DNA of 64,000 nt, taken from contig CAKPDN010000003.1 in NCBI GenBank assembly GCA_934149005.1, positions 1-64,000 of the forward strand. The letters run 5' to 3'. How positions within the stretch are numbered: position 1 is the first letter of the stretch; every line of letters starts with the position of its first letter. Shown one piece after another: positions 42,828 through 50,216 of the stretch. This DNA comes from an uncultured Clostridia bacterium. GTDB lineage: Bacteria; Bacillota; Clostridia; TANB77; CAG-508. The notes under the pieces were generated by a model. The model searched no databases and was not told where the DNA came from. It worked only from the letters and a program-made list of their open reading frames with translations. Made by a program: the position numbers and the translations under genes.

Positions 42828-43463
42828 ATGGATTTTGAAAAAAAGGATTTAAGATTTGCTAAAATGAGTGAAAAAAGTGATAAAGAAGAAATAAAAATGA
42901 GTCAATCAATTGGACGTAGTAAGTTTAATAAAGAAGAATATATAAAAAAAATACAAGGAATGGATGATTCTCAGTTATTAAAAGAAATAATGGATAATTC
43001 TGATATGGGTGAATATATACTTCCTTTTGTTGGTAATTTATCAAAATTCTATGATAAATTAGATGAAGAATATCTTTCAGCTGAAGAAGTATGTAGTGAT
43101 AGTGAAGCTCATTTGCATAATTGGATTCCTATTTTGTTAAGACAAATTAAAAGATATGTTGCGGATTTAGGTTATACTGATTTTGAAGAATATGAAATGG
43201 ATATTGAAGAAGGTTTAGAAGAAGATAATCCAGAATATATTGATGCATTATTGGAAAAAGAAATGAAATCAAAAGAGGCAAGAGATGCAGGATTCGAAAT
43301 AAATGAATATGGTGAAATAATTAGATCTAATAATACTAAAACACCATTACAACAAAAAGAAGAAGAATTATCTTCATTAGAAGAAGAAGAAAAGAAAATA
43401 TCTAAAACTGAAGCTATAATAAAAAAAGAAATGGATAAAAAAGGTAAAGGTATAGGAGAATAA
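42828..43463 (+). CDS. Acidic cargo protein of unknown function
   Basis: A 211-residue, strongly acidic, mostly helical protein (MDFEKKDLRFAKMSEKSDKE...). It has a short conserved-looking centre (LHNWIPILLRQIKRYVADLG) and a Glu/Lys-rich C-terminal coiled coil. It has no membrane segment and no recognised family. Its stop lies four bases before the next ATG, so the two genes are translated together. Confidence 0.6.
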   Translation: MDFEKKDLRFAKMSEKSDKEEIKMSQSIGRSKFNKEEYIKKIQGMDDSQLLKEIMDNSDMGEYILPFVGNLSKFYDKLDEEYLSAEEVCSDSEAHLHNWIPILLRQIKRYVADLGYTDFEEYEMDIEEGLEEDNPEYIDALLEKEMKSKEARDAGFEINEYGEIIRSNNTKTPLQQKEEELSSLEEEEKKISKTEAIIKKEMDKKGKGIGE

Positions 43464-43466
43464 AGG

Positions 43467-43841
43467 ATGAAAGAAAATACACAAGAAAAATCATTAGTAC
43501 GAGTTAATGAAAATAGCATATTTTATAAAATAAAATCATTTTTTAGAAATTTATTTCATAAAAATACAAAAATTGAAGAAAATATTAATAATAATATAAT
43601 AGAAGAAAAAAAATCTGAATTTTTAAAAAGTATTAAGAATATTGAAAATGAAGAAACTATATTATTAAAATTACAAAAACAATATCGTAGTGGAGAAATA
43701 AAAGAAGAAGAACTTACAGAAGAACAAGTAAATTCTTTATGTGCTTTATATGATAAACAAATTGCAAATTTAAGAAAATCAAACAAAATCAGAAAACAAA
43801 AACTTTTAGAATATAGAAGAAAATTGCAAACAGATAATTAG
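43467..43841 (+). CDS. Small basic-amphipathic cargo protein
   Basis: A 124-residue protein. Near the N-terminus NSIFYKIKSFFRNLFHK (17-33) is an amphipathic aromatic/basic helix, possibly membrane-associating. The rest is a charged coiled coil. A similar block, SLFSRIISKIKLIFHK, ends the protein at 53681-54130 in another module of the island. Function is unknown. It converges on the relaxase gene, separated by a bidirectional terminator. Confidence 0.6.
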   Translation: MKENTQEKSLVRVNENSIFYKIKSFFRNLFHKNTKIEENINNNIIEEKKSEFLKSIKNIENEETILLKLQKQYRSGEIKEEELTEEQVNSLCALYDKQIANLRKSNKIRKQKLLEYRRKLQTDN

Positions 43842-43844
43842 GTT

Positions 43845-43879
43845 AAATGGAGTGATAGTATAAACTACCACTCCATTTC
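43845..43879. terminator. Bidirectional terminator between cargo and relaxase
   Basis: AAATGGAGTG and CACTCCATTT around ATAGTATAAACTAC, serving both the cargo operon and the convergent mob gene. Confidence 0.75.
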
Positions 43880-45049
43880 TTCATATTCAAGTTCTTCCTC
43901 ATATTCAATCTGTTTTTCAGGATCAAGATAAATATAATTTTCTATTTGAAAATCTCTAATTAATTCTTCTTCAGAAGATACTGAAAACTTATTACATACC
44001 CAATGTATGAATTTATCTACTGTTTTTTGAAATGTATTTATTACTTTTCGTAAAAAACTATTTTCTTTTTCTAACTCATAGATTTCATCTATATATTTAC
44101 TTTCAACTTTTTGTATTTCTTCTTTTAGTTTAATAGAATAGTCATTTTCAATATTTTTGCACTTTTCTTTTAGTTCTCGATTTTCACACATTATAGATTT
44201 TCTTTCTTTTTCATATTTTGAAGCTCTTTCAACAGTATTAACTTGATTTTGTAGTGTCAAATAAAGCAAAGAGATTTGTTCTTGTTGTTCTTTAATCATA
44301 TTATCTCTTGGCTGTACAACTAATTCTTGTATTTTTTCATCTCTATTTCGTACTAACTTGCCAAAACTTTTAACATCAGGCGTTTCTGGTAATTCTAATT
44401 TAATATCTTTAAGTACAGTTTTAGTATTTTCAAAATTTGTGATTTTCTTATAATCTTCAACAGATAAATGTACTCTTTCACTTGGATTTCCTCTTTCTAA
44501 ATCAAATCCCTTTGCAGTTATATAAGAGTGAAAAGCATTTTGAAGTTGCCTATAACTATCTTTAGCTTTCCAAAATTCACTACAAGCAATTTTATCAATA
44601 GCATTTCCTTTTTTATCTGTAGTATGAATAACAGGAATAAATACCAAATGCATATGTGGACTTTCTTCATCCATATGTATTTTTGCAGACAAAATATATT
44701 GTTCTCCTAAATTTTTGTATTTGCATACAAATTTATAAGCTGTTTCAAAATATCTTCTTCCTTCTTGTTCACCAACTTTTTCAAAAAAGCCTTTATCAGA
44801 TGTAATTAAGTATTCACAAACAATATTGCTAACTGATTTTATCTGTCCTTTTAAATTATATTTTTCTTTTATTAAATCAAATTCTTTTTCGTAAGTATGT
44901 TTACACTCTTTTATTGAATAGTTTAAGTAAGATAATTCCTTATCTATATTTTTATTTGAATAGTTTTTATTCCTTCTTTCATTATGTCTAAATATTCCTT
45001 TTAAATTTTCTCTTTTGTATTTTGCATTTCTAATTATTACATAACTCAT
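43865..45049 (-). CDS. mob: MobV-family relaxase (plasmid recombination enzyme type)
   Basis: A 394-residue relaxase that nicks the IME oriT. The MobV metal motif is intact (KIHMDEESPHMHLVFIPV, about 122-139), as is the downstream FWKAKDSYRQLQNAFHSYI block. A long C-terminal coiled coil (about 240-350) is usual for the family. The start ATG has a GGAGG box 9 nt away. It is followed upstream by an oriT-like dyad and then repA, and converges with the cargo genes. Confidence 0.92.
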   Translation of the reverse strand: MSYVIIRNAKYKRENLKGIFRHNERRNKNYSNKNIDKELSYLNYSIKECKHTYEKEFDLIKEKYNLKGQIKSVSNIVCEYLITSDKGFFEKVGEQEGRRYFETAYKFVCKYKNLGEQYILSAKIHMDEESPHMHLVFIPVIHTTDKKGNAIDKIACSEFWKAKDSYRQLQNAFHSYITAKGFDLERGNPSERVHLSVEDYKKITNFENTKTVLKDIKLELPETPDVKSFGKLVRNRDEKIQELVVQPRDNMIKEQQEQISLLYLTLQNQVNTVERASKYEKERKSIMCENRELKEKCKNIENDYSIKLKEEIQKVESKYIDEIYELEKENSFLRKVINTFQKTVDKFIHWVCNKFSVSSEEELIRDFQIENYIYLDPEKQIEYEEELEYEEMEW

Positions 45050-45128
45050 ATATAAATTCCTCCGTTTCTAGCACAGCTAAATAACACTATGCTGGTTAAA
45101 TTTTTCTCTTTTTTTAATTGTGTTGTAA

Positions 45129-45180
45129 CACACTACGACACTTTTTTTACCCTTACCTTATGGGAAAAAGTGTCAGTGTG
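45129..45180 (-). other. Candidate oriT of the IME
   Basis: The arms CACACT-AC-GACACTTTTT (45129-45146) and AAAAAGTGTC-AGTGTG (45165-45180) form a dyad upstream of the relaxase start, where MobV origins lie. The 45050-45368 gap has further short dyads and no gene. Confidence 0.5.
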
Positions 45181-45368
45181 GTATGGACACCCTACACCCG
45201 TTTTACCTAAGCTACTGCATAAGACATCTGTAACAGGCATAGCCTTAACAGCTGTCTTAATTTGCTAATAGCAATTTAGGAAAAAAATAGCAACACAAAA
45301 ATTGATAACCAATTTTTACATTGCTATTTTCACAAAAGCATAACTGTTTTTGTGCTTTGCTAAAGTCA

Positions 45369-45923
45369 TTACACATTAGCATATAAGCTGTTTAAAAATT
45401 CAGGAGGATAATCTCTACCAGAATATCTCACTGAATTTTTATTAGCCTTATTATTTTTATAAGTATAATTATTATTAGTATTGATAGGTCGGAATTTTTC
45501 CAATTCGGTAATCGTAGAATCTCCGTTTATATAATCGTAATTTTTACGAGTATGTGAAAGTTCTATTTTTTGATGTTGTATTTTCGCAACATATATAAGT
45601 TTTGGTTTGCTAAAACCTTGTTTCTTTTCATATATTAAATTAACATCTGATAATTGTTTAAATGCTTTAGTAACAGTCTTATCAGATAGATTTAATTTGT
45701 CTTGTACTTCTTTTCTAGTAAAAATTAAATATACATTTCCATTTTCATCATGCCAATTATTCTTAATAGATAATGATAATCTATCTAGTAGAAAACCATA
45801 TAACAATTTACTATCAGAATTTAATGCGTTTTTATATAATGGATTTATAAATAATTCCTGTGGTATTTGATAATATTTATGATTTAAAGTTTCATTAACT
45901 TTGTAAAAATTAAAATCTTGCAT
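45369..45923 (-). CDS. repA: RepA_N-type replication initiator
   Basis: A 184-residue protein from the ATG at 45923 (AAGGAAAGGA box). It begins MQDFNFYKVNETLNHKYYQI and continues with PQELFINPLYKNALNSDSKLLYGFLLDR and FTRKEVQDKLNLSDKTVTKAFKQL, the conserved winged-helix RepA_N domain of plasmids and ICEs. The C-terminus is short, with no long variable tail. It probably allows rolling or theta replication of the excised form, aiding persistence. Confidence 0.85.
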   Translation of the reverse strand: MQDFNFYKVNETLNHKYYQIPQELFINPLYKNALNSDSKLLYGFLLDRLSLSIKNNWHDENGNVYLIFTRKEVQDKLNLSDKTVTKAFKQLSDVNLIYEKKQGFSKPKLIYVAKIQHQKIELSHTRKNYDYINGDSTITELEKFRPINTNNNYTYKNNKANKNSVRYSGRDYPPEFLNSLYANV

Positions 45924-46069
45924 ATATTTTCCTTTCCTTCGCACGACAATCGATTTTGTGGCGAATAAATAGAACAGGTAATAAAACTTGTTCAGTTTGA
46001 ATTTTTAAATATGCAAAATTTGATTTTAAATAAATTTGAGATTTTTTAAGAATAAATACTGTTTTAAAT

Positions 46070-46092
46070 TTTTCTAACAAATTTCTAACAAA
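46070..46092 (+). repeat. Right arm-type repeat of the IME
   Basis: The same TTTTCTAACAAATTTCTAACAA as at 38306, same orientation, 150 bp inside attR. Confidence 0.6.
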
Positions 46093-46244
46093 ACTTGAAA
46101 AAGTTGTGTCAGATTTATATAAATTTTTAAGTCTTTATGTTACAATAAAAACAAACGAAAAAGTTTGAAATAATAGGGTTTTGAGTACATAAATAACAGG
46201 ATTAAAGAGTATTATTCATCACTAACCATTAAAATGATAGAATA

Positions 46245-46301
46245 ACTTAAAATCCTGCGGTTGAATAAACCGTGCCGGTTCGATTCCGGCCATCTGCACC
46301 A
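46245..46301 (+). repeat. attR (duplicated tRNA-Leu 3' half)
   Basis: 57 bp identical to 38188-38244, including CCA. It lacks the tRNA 5' half, so it is not a functional tRNA. Confidence 0.95.
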
Positions 46302-46466
46302 ATGACGTATCTGTTCGAACTAAATTGAACAGAATTGATACAGAAATCAATCAGAAAATAAAATCTGGTTGATTTTTTTATTGCTTAAAAACAATATTAA
46401 AATCATCCTAATGAAAGGATGGTGCTAAAAATGAAGATAATTAAACAAGAACTACTTCAAAAATAG
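46302..46466 (+). repeat. End of a second tRNA-linked element with truncated small ORF
   Basis: This parallels the tRNA-Gly side (2880-3034): ATGACGTATCTGTTCGAAC, dyad TCTGTTC/GAACAGA, terminator AATCAATCAG / CTGGTTGATTTTTTT, AATCATCCTA, then a GGATGG box. The ORF MKIIKQELLQK stops at 46466. The recombinase that follows at tRNA-Gly is missing here, so the element is a deletion derivative that sat directly at tRNA-Leu before the IME inserted. Confidence 0.65.
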
Positions 46467-46544
46467 ATGATAGATTTATTTTGTAAAAATAAATTTAATC
46501 AGATGTTTTTGTATTCAATTTACCAATTAAGGTAAATTGAATTA

Positions 46545-46599
46545 GCCTCGCAGAGCCCCCGAGTTATGATAGTATGTCAAAACTCATAGGGGGTTAGGA
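46545..46599 (+). other. oriT-like palindrome, second copy
   Basis: GCCTCGCAGAGCCCCCGAGTT and AACTCATAGGGGGTTAGGA reproduce the left-end oriT-like block (299-386), directly ahead of the relaxase gene at 46653. An extra dyad TTCAATTTACC/GGTAAATTGAA sits just upstream (46515-46542). Confidence 0.6.
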
Positions 46600-46652
46600 A
46601 TTCTGACAAGTCAAATTCCTACGCTACGAAGATATTTCAAAGGAGGTACTAT

Positions 46653-48044
46653 ATGAATGAAGAACTAGCATATTCCATTCACTTAGGTAGTGATAAGAAT
46701 AGAACAAATAAAGCAAAAGAAATTGCAAAAAACAATACATCAGGAACAACATCATTTTCAAATAATGCAATACAAAATGCAAAGCAATTATCAGATGCAA
46801 ATAAACACAACTTAAGAGATTATGATAAAAACAGAGATGATATTTTTGTTATATATGGTTCAAATAATTTGTTTAATGATGTTAGAGATTTATATTTACA
46901 ATAATTTGAACAAGCAAAACTTGAATATAACGAGAAACAAACTCGTGAAGATAGAAAAATCAATGACTATTTTAATAAAATCTCACAAGATAGTCAAAGA
47001 GATTTAGCTTGTGAAATTATAATTGAACTTGGCGATATGGACTTTTGGAAAGATAAAGATATGAGATATAAAAAAAGAATGTCAGATGTATATAATGAAC
47101 AAGTAAAAGACTTAATGAAAGTTGTACCAGAATTTAAAGTAGCAAATGCAGTAATACATTATGATGAAACTTCTCCCCATATGCATATAATTGGTGTGCC
47201 TGTAAAAGAAGATTATAAAAAAGGTATGAAAAAACAAGTAGCTAAATCTCAAATATTTACTAAAAGTTCTTTAAAAGTAATACAAGATGAAATGAGAAAA
47301 TGCTGTATAAAATCATATAATAAATTTTATGACAAAACATCTGAACTAAAGAAAAAGCAAAAAGGCAGAAACAAAGATATTGCACCTCAAGATATGACTG
47401 ATTACAGAGAGGTCAAGAAGCAATATGAAAAGAAAGAGAAAAAACTTGCTGAAGCAAATAAACAAACTAATAAACTTGATAATACAACAAAAGATATAAA
47501 TCTAATATTAGATAATTTAAAACCTGCTAAGTTTAATAAAAATAATATGGTTATTTCAAATGAAGATGTCGAAAAAATCAAAAATTTTACTAAAGAAGTA
47601 AACGATACCACTAAAACAGATAGAAGTGTTAATGACTTAAATATAGCTATTAGAGATTTTGAACATAGCACTTTTGAAATAGAAAAAGAAAATCGTTCTC
47701 TTAAATATCAAATAGAAGAAAAGAATAAAGAAGTTTATAATTTAAAAGGTGAATTATCTGCTAAAGATAAAATTATTAGCAAACTACGAGAAGAAAAAGA
47801 AAGCATAAAAGCTCAATTACACAAGTTCAAAGAATTTTGGCATAGTATTATGGGACATTTTCATAAAAGAATTTGCTACGACAAAGATAATAACTATAAA
47901 ATTGTTAGTGATGACTTATATAGAAATGGAATATTTACTGACGACGAGAATGAAATTGCAAACAATATAGCTAGAAAAGTAAAACCAAAAACTGAGATAA
48001 ATAATGCCAAAAATAATAGAAAGAAAAATGATACAAGATTTTAA
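46653..48044 (+). pseudogene. MobV-type relaxase interrupted by an in-frame stop
   Basis: One continuous frame of 463 codons with a single TAA at 46902-46904. The left-element homologue reads ...VYLDEFE at the place where this one reads ...LYLQ-stop-FEQ, so a Glu codon became TAA. Before the stop is the N-terminal MobV domain (MNEELAYSIHLGSDKN). After it come the metal motif AVIHYDETSPHMHIIGVPV and a coiled-coil C-terminus. The distal part could start at ATG 47037 but would lack the N-terminal catalytic residues. It is probably an inactive relaxase; read-through is unlikely. Confidence 0.8.
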
Positions 48045-48062
48045 TATGGAGGCAATTAGAAT

Positions 48063-48365
48063 ATGGAAAACGAAAAAGTTAAATTTTTAATAAATATGAT
48101 AAATGATATGGATATAAAAGATAAATTAAGACTAGCAATAAGAATGAGTGATAGTACTTACACCAATATTAAATACAATAAATCAGAAATGTATAAAAAT
48201 TTTAATAGCCAACTAAAAGAAATTGATGAAGAATATAAGACTACTATAATAAATTTTAATAAATACCCGATTATAAATTTTGCAATGGCTAAAATTATGG
48301 AGATGTCAAAGGAAGAACAAAATCAGGTTGCTTTATATATTTTTAATAATAAAAAAGAAGCATAA
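48063..48365 (+). CDS. Small element protein of unknown function
   Basis: A 100-residue, helical, charged protein (MENEKVKFLINMINDMDIKD...) starting 18 bp after the relaxase with an ATGGAGG box. No family is recognised. Its position directly behind mob suggests an accessory gene of the decayed element. Confidence 0.55.
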   Translation: MENEKVKFLINMINDMDIKDKLRLAIRMSDSTYTNIKYNKSEMYKNFNSQLKEIDEEYKTTIINFNKYPIINFAMAKIMEMSKEEQNQVALYIFNNKKEA

Positions 48366-48367
48366 GG

Positions 48368-48396
48368 TTGACAAAATTATGTAAATTTAGTATAAT
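48368..48396 (+). promoter_or_regulatory. Promoter ahead of the 72-aa ORF
   Basis: TTGACA (48368) and TATAAT (48391) with 17 bp spacing. The following 80-nt leader contains a hairpin CTTGGATGG / CCTCCAAG before the AAGGAGG box. Confidence 0.65.
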
Positions 48397-48486
48397 TTTA
48401 ATTGCAATAGATTTATACCCGAAAAGTGACTATTAGCAAGTAACTTGGATGGTAAAACCTCCAAGAAATTTTAAGGAGGATTCTCT

Positions 48487-48705
48487 ATGAAAGTTGTTTA
48501 CTCAAATGGAACGGAAGGAACTCTGTCTGCGGAGCAGTCTAAGAAACTGTATATCCAGAACAGATTCACCAAGGAAGCTTGGGAAGAACTCGAGAACGAG
48601 ATGAATCGGTTAGATATCATCAAGTTCGATGACCCTTTCCTCAGTACATTGGGAGCAGAGATGGTTTCCATTGAATATGTGAGAAACCAGGTAGCCGCTC
48701 ACTAA
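48487..48705 (+). CDS. Small protein of foreign base composition, unknown function
   Basis: A 72-residue protein (MKVVYSNGTEGTLSAEQSKK ... YVRNQVAAH) with AAGGAGG. Its DNA is visibly richer in G and C than its surroundings, with codons such as CTG, CAG, CGG and CTC, indicating recent transfer. It has its own promoter, structured leader and terminator, so it is a stand-alone unit. No family is recognised. Confidence 0.65.
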   Translation: MKVVYSNGTEGTLSAEQSKKLYIQNRFTKEAWEELENEMNRLDIIKFDDPFLSTLGAEMVSIEYVRNQVAAH

Positions 48706-48714
48706 GTAACACAA

Positions 48715-48752
48715 CAAAACTGACTGTCTTACACAGATGGTCGGTTTTTACT
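48715..48752 (+). terminator. Terminator after the 72-aa ORF
   Basis: AAACTGACTGTC and GATGGTCGGTTTTT form a hairpin with a T run. Confidence 0.6.
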
Positions 48753-48943
48753 TATTATAATGCATATTTATTTAATAGCAACTTTTACTACGACAAGTAT
48801 AATAAAGAATTTATTTATTAAAGTTTATTATAAACTACTTGAATTTTTCATGATAATCTGTTAATCTATATATAAATTGATTGATATTTGTATCAATCGT
48901 TATGAGAGCCAAAAGTTGTAGATAACTACTTCGACGGCACCAT

Positions 48944-48984
48944 TAGAACCTCGAGTAGTTCGTAAGATATGCTTGAGGTTTTAA
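48944..48984 (+). terminator. Hairpin with the conserved TTCGTAAGATATG loop
   Basis: GGCACCA, then AACCTCGAG, loop TAGTTCGTAAGATATG, CTTGAGGTTTT. It matches the hairpin inside attL (38246) in layout and loop but not in stem sequence. The preceding CGACGGCACCA resembles a tRNA 3' end. This may mark the end of another lost element. The rest of the 48706-49069 gap has no gene. Confidence 0.5.
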
Positions 48985-49069
48985 TTTATATAAATTGTAC
49001 AAGTTTAACTTTTTCTTGTTTTTTAATATAAAAAAGTGTAATCTTAAAAAAGAAAAAGTAAATTGAATA

Positions 49070-49669
49070 ATGGAGACAAAAATGGAAATAAATTACCCAC
49101 CATCAATCCATTCATCTTTAGCTATTGAAAATAATCAGTTATCATTGTTTCAAGTTGAAGCAGTAATAAATGGAAAAGCAGTTATTGGAGAACAAAAAGA
49201 CAATCAAGAAGTTAAAAATGCATATAAAGCTTATGAAGAAATTGATAATGTGAACCCATATTCTGTAGATGATTTAAAAAAGATACAAGGAATACTAACT
49301 TTTGCTATTGAAGATGATAGCGGAAAATTTAGAAATCATGGAGAAGCTGTTTATGATGAGGATAGTCAAATATTTATGGCTCCACCTCATAGAATGCTTC
49401 CAGTATTAATGGACAACTTGTTTAATTGGATGAACGAAGTAAAAGAAAAAGTTAATCCTTTAATTTTATCTTCTATATTTCATTATGAATTTGTATTTAT
49501 ACACCCTTTTTCAGATGGAAATGGAAGTGGAGTTATGAGGTCTATAAAAAGAAATTTTGTTAGAAATTACGACAATATAATGTCTAAAAATTTAGGTAGC
49601 ATTGTATTAACTGAAGAAGATTATAAATATTATTTAGAAAAAGAAAAAAATTACAAGATAATTCAATAG
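49070..49669 (+). CDS. Fic-domain protein with degenerate active-site motif
   Basis: A 199-residue protein of the Fic/Doc AMP-transferase fold. The N-terminus carries the inhibitory helix motif SSLAIENNQL (class II, S-x3-E-N). The central motif is FIHPFSDGNGSGVMR; catalytic His, Asp and GNG are present, but the usual GNGRxxR is altered, with Ser for the first Arg. The region after it (ending EEDYKYYLEKEKNYKIIQ) does not look like a normal Fic C-terminus and is short. It may be an inactive or rejoined remnant, or a regulatory variant. Confidence 0.75.
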   Translation: METKMEINYPPSIHSSLAIENNQLSLFQVEAVINGKAVIGEQKDNQEVKNAYKAYEEIDNVNPYSVDDLKKIQGILTFAIEDDSGKFRNHGEAVYDEDSQIFMAPPHRMLPVLMDNLFNWMNEVKEKVNPLILSSIFHYEFVFIHPFSDGNGSGVMRSIKRNFVRNYDNIMSKNLGSIVLTEEDYKYYLEKEKNYKIIQ

Positions 49670-49703
49670 TAGCTTATTCTTATATTGAGAGTAAGCTACT
49701 ATC
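49667..49703. terminator. Bidirectional terminator between fic and a relaxase remnant
   Basis: AGTAGCTTA and TAAGCTACT arms with a loop of about 15 nt. Confidence 0.65.
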
Positions 49704-49880
49704 TTTCCAAATCCCATTCTTTTTTTTATACTTTGCTTTAATATTATTTACTTGACTATGAAGTTCTTTGTTATCAGCAAGTATAGAATCTCTTTCATTT
49801 TGGTATTTATCAACTAATCGGACTTGTTTAGATAACTCATTATGCAATTTTAAATTTTCTTGATACAATTGTTTTATTTT
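49680..49880 (-). pseudogene. MobV relaxase coiled-coil remnant
   Basis: The minus-strand frame reads YQENLKLHNELSKQ and DSILADNKELHSQVNNIKAK. It aligns with the coiled coil of the relaxase remnant at 51213 (LALNKELSKQ; DKILADNKTLHNQVENIK). Only about 60 codons remain. Confidence 0.7.
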
Positions 49881-49930
49881 ACATCATTGACACATATACA
49901 CTAAAAAAGATAATAAAATGTAAGTTTATA

Positions 49931-49959
49931 TTGTTTTTTTAATAAAATTAAAGTATAAT
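49931..49959 (+). promoter_or_regulatory. Promoter of the type I toxin mRNA
   Basis: TTGTTT (49931) and TATAAT (49954) with 17 bp spacing. A small hairpin CCTTTTCATAAAGG starts the transcript. Confidence 0.6.
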
Positions 49960-50007
49960 AAGAACATCCTTTTCATAAAGGAAATCTTTTTGAAGGGGGT
50001 GAGTAGT

Positions 50008-50097
50008 TTGTCATCTTACGAATTAATTTGGCATCTTATAGTTTTATTATTACTTAGTAATGATAACTCTGAAGATAGTCAAAAAACTCAAGATTAG
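50008..50097 (+). CDS. Putative type I toxin, 29-residue hydrophobic peptide
   Basis: The TTG start has GGGGG 8 nt upstream. The peptide has one short hydrophobic helix (LIWHLIVLLLL) and a polar tail (SNDNSEDSQKTQD), like small membrane toxins of the Fst/par kind. The start codon lies inside a 15-bp direct repeat (TTGTCATCTTACGAA, 50008-50022) repeated at 50183-50197. A convergent antisense RNA reads the second copy, so the two RNAs can pair at the start codon. It is too short for ORF finders, and sequence similarity to known toxins is weak. The call rests on locus architecture. Confidence 0.6.
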   Translation: MSSYELIWHLIVLLLLSNDNSEDSQKTQD

Positions 50098-50109
50098 TGC
50101 AAAACTAAT

Positions 50110-50216
50110 CAAAGCGGTCTGGTCAACCGCTTTATTTTATTTGCAAAAAAAATGAGATATGTGGTCAACATATCTCGAGCAATTGTCATCTTACGAACAA
50201 CTCTCTTGCTTAAGCT
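50110..50216 (-). ncRNA. Antisense RNA antitoxin (par RNAII-like)
   Basis: On the minus strand, TTGACA (50251-50246) and TATACT (50228-50223) with 17 bp spacing start a transcript at about 50216. It first reads TTCGTAAGATGACAA, complementary to the toxin start region. It then forms the hairpin GAGATATGT/ACATATCTC. It ends at the shared terminator AAAGCGGT/ACCGCTTT (50111-50133). Convergent RNAs with shared terminator and direct repeats are the defining features of par-type type I systems. Confidence 0.6.

Larger units (their letters stand above)
38188..46301. mobile_element. 8.06-kb integrative mobilizable element at tRNA-Leu
   Basis: Bounded by perfect 57-bp direct repeats of the tRNA-Leu 3' half (38188-38244 and 46245-46301), so insertion leaves the tRNA intact. 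Contents are integrase and excisionase on the minus strand at the left end, cargo genes (40184-43841), then relaxase and RepA on the minus strand at the right. There is no coupling protein or type IV secretion system. It is thus an IME needing a helper, with a replication gene that may let the excised circle replicate. Identical 22-bp arm repeats lie inside both ends. Confidence 0.9.

Noticed and set aside
46653..48044. Stop codon reassignment or programmed read-through in the relaxase
   Set aside because: TAA is used as a normal stop by most genes in the window, and the gene lies in a clearly decayed element.
48900..48943. A tRNA 3' end fragment (CGACGGCACCA) as an att site
   Set aside because: The upstream bases do not form a T-arm with the usual TTCGA loop and no matching 5' part exists in the window.
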